Below are positions 1 to 5,231 of a DNA stretch of 5,231 nt, in pieces. The stretch covers positions 1-5,231 of the forward strand of contig CANHUM010000130.1 in NCBI GenBank assembly GCA_947463845.1, in the 5' to 3' direction. Positions within the stretch are counted from its first letter, which is position 1, and each line of letters opens with the position of its first letter. Origin of the DNA: Comamonadaceae bacterium (GTDB lineage: Bacteria; Pseudomonadota; Gammaproteobacteria; Burkholderiales; Burkholderiaceae_C). The notes under the pieces are model-generated. The model saw only the letters and a program-made list of their open reading frames with translations, did no database searches and had not been told where the DNA came from. The translations under genes and the position numbers were made by a program.

Positions 1-705
1 CAGGTGACGAATCGCCCGCAGTGGTTCAGCGTGGTGGGCGGTGCCCGAAACTACGTCGAGAAAATTTTGGCAGGGGTGCACGACAAGCGCCTGAACACCC
101 CCGTGCGTTTGATCGAGCGTGACGCCCATGGCGTACGCGTCATCACCGACGGCCATGCCGAGCGCTTTGACCAGGTCGTGATCGCCACCCACACCGACCA
201 GGCACTCGGTATGTTGCGCGAGCCCAGCCCACATGAGCGCAGCTTGCTGGGTGCGATACGCTACCAGGACAACCGCGCCGTGCTGCACACCGATGCCAGC
301 GTATTGCCTGCCAACTCCAAGACCTGGGCCGCATGGAACTATGAACGCGCCGCCAGCAGCGAACGCGAATCTTCGCGGGTCTGCCTGCACTATTTGCTCA
401 ACCGTTTGCAGCGCATTCCTTTTGAACAGCCCGTGGTGGTCTCGCTCAATCCGCTGAAAGCTATTGACCCAGCCACCATCGTGGGCGAATACGACTACGC
501 CCACCCGGTGTTTGACCTGGCCGCCATCGAAGCGCAAAAGCGCTTGCCCTTGTTGCAAGGCCAACAACACACCTGGTTCGCCGGGGCCTGGACGGGTTAT
601 GGCTTCCACGAAGACGGCCTCAAGTCGGGCCTGCAAGTGGGCCGCGCCTTGCTCAAACTCATCCACGAACAGGCCGACCCTGTTCAGGACCCGCTGGCCG
701 CATGA
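1..705 (+). CDS. FAD-dependent amine-oxidase/desaturase-like flavoprotein, C-terminal part (5' end outside window)
   Basis: This is the C-terminal 234 residues of an NAD(P)/FAD-binding protein of the amine oxidase / phytoene desaturase-like type (COG2907-like). The frame is open from the first base and the GTG at position 4 is internal: the residues after it (RPQWFSVVGGARNYV) match a mid-protein family motif, not an N-terminus. The family is usually a little over 400 residues, so about the first half, with the GxGxxG dinucleotide-binding fold, is missing. Visible marks are FDQVVIATHTDQAL (a beta strand and loop next to FAD, about codons 55-68) and the C-terminal FAD-contact segment FAGAWTGYGFHEDGLKSG (codons 193-210), where G-x-HEDG-x3-G is diagnostic. 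Its stop overlaps the DUF1365 start as ATGA (702-705), so the two are probably translationally coupled. In this kind of cluster a role in oxidising or desaturating a lipid acyl chain is plausible but inferred. It is cytoplasmic or membrane-peripheral; no export signal can be judged. Confidence 0.9.
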   Translation, partial: QVTNRPQWFSVVGGARNYVEKILAGVHDKRLNTPVRLIERDAHGVRVITDGHAERFDQVVIATHTDQALGMLREPSPHERSLLGAIRYQDNRAVLHTDASVLPANSKTWAAWNYERAASSERESSRVCLHYLLNRLQRIPFEQPVVVSLNPLKAIDPATIVGEYDYAHPVFDLAAIEAQKRLPLLQGQQHTWFAGAWTGYGFHEDGLKSGLQVGRALLKLIHEQADPVQDPLAA

Positions 706-1478
706 ACGCTGCCACCGCGCTCATCGGCTGGGGCCAGGTGCGGCACACGCGTCACCGCCCGGCGTACCATGCCTTCGTTTACCCAACGGCTTTTTTGATG
801 CTGCCCATGCGCAGCTTGAGGGCTGGAGAAGGCCGGGCAGCTTTGGCGATCAACCGCCCCGCCTGGTTTGCCTTCCACGATGCCGACCACGGCGATGGCC
901 GACCCGCCGAGACAGGCGGCGCGCTGGCCTGGCTGGACGAACTGCTGCACCAAGAAGGCATTCAGGACGCGACAGGTGAGGTCTGGCTGCAGGCCTTCCC
1001 GCGTGTGCTGGGCCATGCTTTCAAGCCCGTGAGTTTTTGGTATGCGCACCGCACCGATGGCAGCCTGGCTGCCATCGTGGCCGAGGTGAACAACACCTTT
1101 GGCGAGCGCCACTGCTACCTCTTGCCGCAGCCGCAATACGGCCAAACGCTACTGGCCCACAAGGTGTTTCATGTATCACCCTTTTGCGATGTGCAGGGTG
1201 AATACCGTTTTCGCTTCATGCGCACGCAGCAGCACGGCCAGGACCGCATCGTGGCGCGTGTCGACCACGCCGACGATGACGGGCCCTTGATCGACACCAG
1301 CTGGAGCGGCGTACTCGAGCCCGCCACCGCACCCACCTTGCGCCGCGTGATGTGGCGCTTTCCACTGCTGACCTTGGGCGTGGTGGCCCGCATCCATTGG
1401 CATGCGCTTTTGCTCTGGCTGAAAAAAGTACCGTTCTGGCGCAAGCCGGAACCGCCTCGCGACTTTGTGACCCGATGA
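702..1478 (+). CDS. DUF1365 family protein
   Basis: Complete 258-residue protein of the DUF1365 family, which is widespread beside cfa-like genes and has no settled biochemical role that I can name. The N-terminus carries the family pattern H-x-R-x2-P-x2-H-x-F-x-Y (H15, R17, P20, H23, F25, Y27). A central block reads FKPVSFWYAHRTDG (107-120), corresponding to the usual NPVSF-type motif, followed by VAEVNNTFGERHCYLL (126-141). A third block is KVFHVSPFCDVQGEYRFRF (154-172). The length is normal for the family. A hydrophobic stretch near 220-240 (FPLLTLGVVARIHWHALLLWL) could be one membrane-associated helix at the C-terminus. The ATG at 702 overlaps the previous stop by 4 nt, and a weak AGGA (686-689) lies 12 nt upstream. 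The conserved histidines could bind a metal, but this is inference. Together with the flavoprotein and the Cfa-like enzyme it probably acts on phospholipid acyl chains in the cytoplasmic membrane. Confidence 0.93.
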   Translation: MNAATALIGWGQVRHTRHRPAYHAFVYPTAFLMLPMRSLRAGEGRAALAINRPAWFAFHDADHGDGRPAETGGALAWLDELLHQEGIQDATGEVWLQAFPRVLGHAFKPVSFWYAHRTDGSLAAIVAEVNNTFGERHCYLLPQPQYGQTLLAHKVFHVSPFCDVQGEYRFRFMRTQQHGQDRIVARVDHADDDGPLIDTSWSGVLEPATAPTLRRVMWRFPLLTLGVVARIHWHALLLWLKKVPFWRKPEPPRDFVTR

Positions 1479-1500
1479 CCCTGGACCCTAACGGATACCC

Positions 1501-2754
1501 ATGACAATGAAGACTGCTGACCACGCCACTGCCCTGGGAGCCTCCAGCACCGCAGCGCACATTCCGAACGCCAGCCTGCCCAAGGCCGCCACGCGCTTGC
1601 TGGGCTTGCTCACCCGTCTGAAAATCGGCACGCTCACCTTGCATGCGCCCGATGGGAATTTTCAGGTGTTCGGCACGCACGAAGCGCCTTTTGCTGCACT
1701 GCACATCCACCGCTGGGCGGTCTGCGCCGAAGTGCTCAAGTCGGGGGACATTGGTTTTGCAGAAGGCTATATGGCCGGCGATTGGGACACCCCCGATCTG
1801 GCCGCTTTGCTGCGTCTGTTGATCGCCAACCGCAAGCAGATAGAGGGCGCAATTTACGGTCACTGGCTCGGGCGCCTGGTGTACCGTGTCAAACACTTGC
1901 TCAACCGCAACAACCGCACCAACAGCCGCAAAAACATCCATGCCCATTACGACCTGGGCAACGCTTTTTACGAGCTGTGGCTGGACGGCACGATGAACTA
2001 CTCGTCGGCCTGGTTCGAGGGCGACCACACACAAGACATGGCCCAAGCACAAAAGGCCAAAGTGCGCCGCGCCCTGCGCATGGTCAATGCCAAAGCTGGC
2101 GACCGCGTACTGGAGATCGGCTGCGGTTGGGGTGCTTTGGCCGAGTCAGCCACCACCGAATTTGGAGCCCACATCACGGGCGTGACCTTGTCCACCGAGC
2201 AGTTGGCTTTTGCCCATGCGCGCATGCAATCGCACGGGGTACAGCAGCGTGCGGATTTGCGTTTGCAGGACTACCGCGACATCCAGGATGGCCCTTACGA
2301 CGCGATCTGCTCGATCGAAATGATCGAGGCGGTCGGCCAGGCGTACTGGCCAACTTACTTCCAGACGGTGAGCCGTTTGCTCAAGCCCGGCGGCCGCGCC
2401 TGCATTCAGAGCATCACCATCGACGATGCGCTGTTCGAGCGCTATGTGCATTCCACCGACTTCATTCAGCAGTACATCTTTCCGGGCGGCTGTTTGCCCA
2501 GCCCGAGCGAGTTCCGCAAGCAAGCGCAGGCCGCGGGACTGCAGGTGGTGGACGAGTTGAACTTCGGTCCCGACTATGCCGAAACGCTGCGCCGCTGGCG
2601 CGAGAGTTTCATGGCGCAACTGGACACCGTACGGACGCTGAAATTTGACGAGCGCTTCATCCGCCTGTGGGCCTTTTATTTGGCGTACTGCGAAGCGGCT
2701 TTTGATGAAGCCAACATTGATGTGATCCAGTTCACCTTGGCCAAACCGGGCTGA
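1501..2754 (+). CDS. Cyclopropane-fatty-acyl-phospholipid synthase family SAM-dependent methyltransferase
   Basis: Complete 417-residue protein of the Cfa/mycolic-acid methyltransferase family (COG2230). Members transfer the methyl of S-adenosylmethionine to the double bond of an unsaturated acyl chain in membrane phospholipid. An N-terminal lipid-binding domain spans about residues 30-115 (with DIGFAEGYMAGDWDTPDL, 83-100). The linker has the conserved AHYDLGNAFYELWLD (148-162), and the catalytic domain starts with SAM motif I, VLEIGCGWG (203-211). Next come VTLSTEQ (228-234), SIEMIEAVG (271-279), YIFPGGCLPS (325-334) and the C-terminal FGPDYAETLRRW (355-366). Against E. coli Cfa from memory, Glu239 matches E276 and Tyr317 matches Y359, but Cys139 is replaced by S169 and His266 by Q303. 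The enzyme may therefore make a methyl-branched or methylated unsaturated chain, as in the furan fatty acid route, instead of a cyclopropane, so no cfa symbol is given. ATG 1501 has GGAT 4-7 nt upstream; ATG 1507 is an equally possible start. The stop overlaps the next start by 1 nt. Confidence 0.95.
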   Translation: MTMKTADHATALGASSTAAHIPNASLPKAATRLLGLLTRLKIGTLTLHAPDGNFQVFGTHEAPFAALHIHRWAVCAEVLKSGDIGFAEGYMAGDWDTPDLAALLRLLIANRKQIEGAIYGHWLGRLVYRVKHLLNRNNRTNSRKNIHAHYDLGNAFYELWLDGTMNYSSAWFEGDHTQDMAQAQKAKVRRALRMVNAKAGDRVLEIGCGWGALAESATTEFGAHITGVTLSTEQLAFAHARMQSHGVQQRADLRLQDYRDIQDGPYDAICSIEMIEAVGQAYWPTYFQTVSRLLKPGGRACIQSITIDDALFERYVHSTDFIQQYIFPGGCLPSPSEFRKQAQAAGLQVVDELNFGPDYAETLRRWRESFMAQLDTVRTLKFDERFIRLWAFYLAYCEAAFDEANIDVIQFTLAKPG

Positions 2755-3374
2755 TGCGCATGACTTCCTGGATCCACCCCCTCCGTGCATCACGATTTCT
2801 CAGCCTGAGCGTTCAGCTGGTGGGGGGTGCAGTGTTGTCCGGCGTCCTCTTGCTCACGGCGCAGGCACAAAACACCAGTGTGGCCAGCCCTTACGCAGCT
2901 TACTCACGCCCCGAAGTGGCGAACCTCGGCGGCGTGGTGCCCACCGCGCCCGTGCGCTTGAGGGTCTGGGGTTTTGAGGTGTACGACGCCCGTTTGTGGA
3001 CGCCCGCAGGATTCAGGCACAGCCAATATGCGCAACACCCATTTGCCCTGGAGCTTCAATACTTGCGACGTCTCGAAGGTTCGGCCATTGCCAGCCGCTC
3101 AATCGATGAAATGCGGCGCGTGGGCAGCTTCACCGACGCCCAGGCGCAAAGTTGGCAAAACGCCATGCGTGAGCTGTTCCCAGATGTGCGTCAAGGTGAT
3201 CGCATCACGGGCATCAACCTGCCAGGCGTGGGTGCCGAATTCTGGGTCAATGGCCAACGTGCAGGTCTGGTCAAAGACACGGCCTTTGCGCGCTTGTTTT
3301 TTGGCATCTGGCTGGATGAGCGCACATCCGAGCCGAAAATGCGTGCGCAGCTCTTGCAGGGCTTGCAGCCATGA
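2754..3374 (+). CDS. Exported chalcone-isomerase-like protein
   Basis: 206-residue protein that looks like the bacterial chalcone-isomerase-like family (Pfam Chalcone_3 type). Typical features are a strand block VRLRVWGFEVYDARLWTP (67-84), FALELQYLRRLEGSAIASRS (97-116) followed by IDEMRR (117-122), and the C-terminal FFGIWLDERTSEPKMRAQLL (182-201), where GIWL-x3-TSEP-x-hydrophobic-R is the family's closing signature. Residues 1-38 form a signal peptide: basic start, hydrophobic core SVQLVGGAVLSGVLLL, and a likely signal peptidase I site after AQA (36-38). The mature protein should be periplasmic. ATG 2754 overlaps the cfa-like stop (TGATG); the in-frame ATG at 2760 has better spacing (9 nt) from GGG 2748-2750 and may be the true start. 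Flavonoid isomerisation is very unlikely here. Plant relatives of this fold bind fatty acids, so binding a fatty acid or modified lipid is a reasonable inference. Family recognition is good; function is unknown. Confidence 0.86.
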   Translation: MRMTSWIHPLRASRFLSLSVQLVGGAVLSGVLLLTAQAQNTSVASPYAAYSRPEVANLGGVVPTAPVRLRVWGFEVYDARLWTPAGFRHSQYAQHPFALELQYLRRLEGSAIASRSIDEMRRVGSFTDAQAQSWQNAMRELFPDVRQGDRITGINLPGVGAEFWVNGQRAGLVKDTAFARLFFGIWLDERTSEPKMRAQLLQGLQP

Positions 3375-4702
3375 ACACCACGCCAATGCCGGCCACGGCC
3401 GCAGTGCCAGGTCATGCCTCAGCGGCCTATGGTTTGCTGGGCCTGCCTTTGGCATTTGTCGCCTTGCCGGTGTATGTGCATCTGCCCAACCTGTATGCCC
3501 AGCAGTACGGCGTGACGCTGGCCGCATTGGGTGCGGTGCTTTTGCTCAGCCGCAGCATCGATGCGGTGGTGGACCCTTGGCTGGGCCGCTGGGGCGACCG
3601 GCTCTACAGCCATTCCTGGCAAGCGGTATGGGTGGCGGCGATGCTGCTGGCCACAGTGGTCGCGCTGGGTTTTGCAGCGCTGTTTTTTCCGCCTGCAGCT
3701 GCTTTGTCGCCGACCGGCTTGTTGTTGTGGGTCGGCTGCGCTCTGACGCTCAGCCACCTGGCTTACAGCGGCCTGGGCATCTTGCACCAGGCCTGGGCGG
3801 CGCGCCAGGGCGGTGGCGGCCTTGCGCAAAGCCGCTGGGTGGCCTGGCGAGAAGGTTTTGCTTTGGTGGGCGTGCTGCTGGCATCCGCTCTTCCGGCGCT
3901 GTGGGGCTGGGGCGCGACCACGGCTTTGTTGGTCGTGATGTTGGCGCTGGGTTTGTTCACTTGGCAGAAAACCGCGCAAAAGGCTGCGGCATCGCGGGTT
4001 CTGGCAACTTCAAGTCATGACACCACCAGCCTCTGGCAACCCTGGCGGCACGCAGGCTTTCGCCGCCTGCTGATGGTCTTCATGCTCAACGGTTTGGCCA
4101 GCGCCGTACCCGCCACATTGGTGCTGTTTTTTGTTCAAGACCGTTTGCAGGCGCCCAAGGCCATGGAGCCCCTGTTTCTGGGTTTGTACTTCGCGGCCGG
4201 CGCCCTGTCTTTCCCCCTTTGGCTCAAAGTGATCGACCGCATCGGGCTGTTGCGCACATGGGCCACGGGCATGACTTTGTCGGTGTTGGCCTTTGTCAGT
4301 GTGGTCACGCTGGGCGCAGGAGACACCACTGGTTTTTTGGTGGTCTGTGCCTTGTCGGGCATGGCACTGGGTGCGGACCTCACGGTGCCTGGCGCGCTGT
4401 TGAATCAACTGATTGACCGGTGTGGCGAGCGGGGCCGTACAGACGGCGCCTTCATGGGCTGGTGGAATCTGGCCACCAAACTCAATCTGGCCTTGGCCGC
4501 TGGCCTGTCATTGCCGCTGCTGGGGCTGTGGGGTTATGCCCCGGGCCAACAAGACGCCGATGCCGTGCTGGCGTTGGGTCTGGCTTATGGCTTGCTGCCA
4601 TGCTTGCTCAAGTTGTTGGCAGGACTGGCTTTGTATGCAGGCCTGATGCGTCGGCCCGATTTGATTTTGATGCCGGCAGAAGCGGCAAACCCTTCGGCAT
4701 GA
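3371..4702 (+). CDS. MFS transporter, GPH/MelB-type (MFS_2) cation symporter family
   Basis: Complete 443-residue integral inner-membrane transporter with about 12 hydrophobic segments (roughly 20-40, 48-66, 84-106, 113-134, 160-180, 182-198, 229-255, 267-289, 294-315, 319-345, 367-388, 398-424). The family mark is LSRSIDAVVDPWLGRWGDR (59-77), equivalent to the helix II motif of MelB. R61, D64 and D68 align with MelB R52, D55 and D59, the last two being cation-site aspartates, so Na+ or H+ coupling is expected. The second-half motifs GMALGADLTVPGALLNQLID (330-349) and GAFMGWWNLATKLNLALAAG (359-378) are also typical. The first half has the usual helix IV-V loop with WVAWREGFALVG (156-167). ATG 3371 overlaps the previous stop by 4 nt, with CAGGG (3357-3361) 9 nt upstream. 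General databases often label such proteins sugar symporters, but the neighbours are lipid-modification genes. The same broad family includes the lysophospholipid carrier Mfsd2a, so a lipid or fatty-acid derivative is a plausible substrate. The substrate cannot be read from the sequence. Confidence 0.93.
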   Translation: MNTTPMPATAAVPGHASAAYGLLGLPLAFVALPVYVHLPNLYAQQYGVTLAALGAVLLLSRSIDAVVDPWLGRWGDRLYSHSWQAVWVAAMLLATVVALGFAALFFPPAAALSPTGLLLWVGCALTLSHLAYSGLGILHQAWAARQGGGGLAQSRWVAWREGFALVGVLLASALPALWGWGATTALLVVMLALGLFTWQKTAQKAAASRVLATSSHDTTSLWQPWRHAGFRRLLMVFMLNGLASAVPATLVLFFVQDRLQAPKAMEPLFLGLYFAAGALSFPLWLKVIDRIGLLRTWATGMTLSVLAFVSVVTLGAGDTTGFLVVCALSGMALGADLTVPGALLNQLIDRCGERGRTDGAFMGWWNLATKLNLALAAGLSLPLLGLWGYAPGQQDADAVLALGLAYGLLPCLLKLLAGLALYAGLMRRPDLILMPAEAANPSA

Positions 4703-4710
4703 AGCCGCTT
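4680..4710 (+). other. Inverted repeat at the end of the transporter gene (possible stem-loop)
   Basis: AAGCGGC (4680-4686) pairs perfectly with GCCGCTT (4704-4710) across a 17-nt loop that holds the transporter stop codon. Within that loop TTC (4693-4695) could pair with GAA (4701-4703). Only a short run of T follows (TTTGAC), so it is not a convincing intrinsic terminator. It sits at the one larger gap before the lipoprotein gene and could tune expression or mRNA decay between the two, but a chance 7-bp repeat in GC-rich DNA is also quite possible. Confidence 0.25.
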
Positions 4711-4735
4711 TGACATTCGACAACGGAAACACGAC

Positions 4736-5231
4736 ATGAGCAACCCCAACACAACAATCCATCGCCGCACCGCACTGACCCGAATGGCCGCTTTGCCCAT
4801 GCTGGCCTCCACACCGTTTCTGGCCAGCTGCGCCGGACCTCAGGTGCAAAACTACGCGCAAGAAAAACCCGTGCTCGACCTGCGCACCTACTTCAACGGC
4901 ACCATCGATGCCTGGGGCGTTTTCACGGACCGCAGTGGTCAAGTGGTCAAGCGCTTCACCGTGGTCATGGACTGCAGCTGGAATGGCGATGAAGGTGTGC
5001 TGGACGAAGCCTTTGTGTATTCCGACGGAACCCGAGAGCGTCGAATCTGGCGCCTCAAGGCCGGGCCGAACGGCACCTACACTGGACGCGCCGACGATGT
5101 GGTTGGCGAAGCCAAGGGCCAAGTCAGCGGCAATGCTTTTCGCTGGGGCTACACGCTGGCCCTGCCGGTCGAGGGCCGCGTCTGGCATGTCGACATTGAC
5201 GACTGGATGTTCCTGAAGGACGACCGCGTCA
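4736..5231 (+). CDS. DUF3833 family putative lipoprotein (3' end outside window)
   Basis: The frame starts at ATG 4736 and stays open to the right edge, giving 165 residues of a protein that resembles the DUF3833 family (normally a little under 200 residues, so most is present). The start is supported by GGA (4725-4727) 8 nt upstream and by a sensible N-terminal signal: basic residues HRR (9-11), hydrophobic segment MAALPMLASTPF (17-28) and lipobox LASC with the Cys at residue 32. A lipid-anchored envelope protein is therefore expected. The paired arginines RRTAL also resemble a weak Tat signal. Mature-part motifs are LDLRTYFNGTIDAWGVFTDR (47-66, with the family's YF-x-G-x3-AWG pattern), RFTVVMDCSWNG (72-83), LDEAFVYSDGTRERRIW (88-104) and WHVDIDDWMFL (150-160). 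It follows the transporter gene after 33 nt on the same strand and most likely belongs to the same operon. Its biochemical role is unknown; DUF3833 genes commonly sit beside cfa-like and DUF1365 genes. Confidence 0.9.
   Translation, partial: MSNPNTTIHRRTALTRMAALPMLASTPFLASCAGPQVQNYAQEKPVLDLRTYFNGTIDAWGVFTDRSGQVVKRFTVVMDCSWNGDEGVLDEAFVYSDGTRERRIWRLKAGPNGTYTGRADDVVGEAKGQVSGNAFRWGYTLALPVEGRVWHVDIDDWMFLKDDRV

Noticed and set aside
4..6. GTG at position 4 as the start of the flavoprotein gene
   Set aside because: The following residues are a mid-protein motif of the family and the N-terminal FAD-binding fold would be missing; the gene simply continues beyond the left edge.
1479..1500. Possible internal promoter in the gap before the cfa-like gene
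   Set aside because: The gap is only 22 nt and shows no -10/-35-like pair; an internal promoter inside the DUF1365 gene cannot be excluded but is not supported.
1216..2052. 278-codon minus-strand open frame opposite the DUF1365 end and the cfa-like start
   Set aside because: It lies wholly antisense to two genes with clear family motifs; its protein is low in recognisable motifs and rich in Arg/Ala/Gly, as expected for a shadow frame in GC-rich DNA.
1782..2648. 288-codon plus-strand frame inside the cfa-like gene
   Set aside because: Entirely nested in another frame of a gene with a full set of catalytic motifs; Arg/His/Pro-rich shadow.
2974..4020. 348-codon plus-strand frame spanning the chalcone-isomerase-like and transporter genes
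   Set aside because: It overlaps two well-supported genes out of frame, has no family motif and is rich in Arg, Gly, Ala, Cys and Ser; a GC-rich shadow.
4508..5188. 226-codon minus-strand frame over the transporter end and the DUF3833 gene
   Set aside because: Antisense to both genes, crosses their junction, and shows no domain; the plus-strand frames explain the sequence better.

Overview
The window is one stretch of a tightly packed, single-strand operon from a high-GC proteobacterium. Codon use (strong G/C at third positions), the 4-nt ATGA overlaps and the gene families suggest a betaproteobacterium of the order Burkholderiales, perhaps Comamonadaceae. That placement is an impression from composition and protein style, not a computed result. 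All six genes lie on the + strand and nearly every base is coding. The longest non-coding gaps are 22 and 33 nt, so there is no unexplained region above 300 nt.

Layout: (1) the C-terminal half of an FAD-dependent amine-oxidase/desaturase-like flavoprotein, cut by the left edge; (2) a complete DUF1365 protein, overlapping it by 4 nt; (3) a complete cyclopropane-fatty-acid-synthase family methyltransferase, 22 nt later; (4) a complete exported chalcone-isomerase-like protein, overlapping by 1 nt; (5) a complete 12-helix MFS transporter of the GPH/MelB (MFS_2) type, overlapping by 4 nt; (6) after 33 nt, a DUF3833 putative lipoprotein cut by the right edge. No promoter, regulator, RNA gene, mobile element or CRISPR array is visible, and the controlling promoter must lie upstream of the window.

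The set flavoprotein + DUF1365 + Cfa-like, with GPH transporter, chalcone-isomerase-like and DUF3833 companions, recurs in proteobacteria. From general knowledge, similar sets occur in regulons for singlet-oxygen or light stress (the RpoE/ChrR regulon of Rhodobacter sphaeroides, and LitR-controlled clusters in other proteobacteria). Related alphaproteobacterial genes make methylated and furan fatty acids on existing phospholipid chains. The natural reading here is a membrane-lipid modification operon: cytoplasmic enzymes (flavoprotein, DUF1365, Cfa-like) alter unsaturated acyl chains, and an envelope branch (transporter, exported protein, lipoprotein) handles the product or a related lipid.

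The most informative detail is in the Cfa-like enzyme. It keeps the SAM-binding motif and the active-site Glu and Tyr, but two residues that hold the catalytic bicarbonate in E. coli Cfa appear changed (Cys to Ser, His to Gln). This fits a product other than a plain cyclopropane ring.
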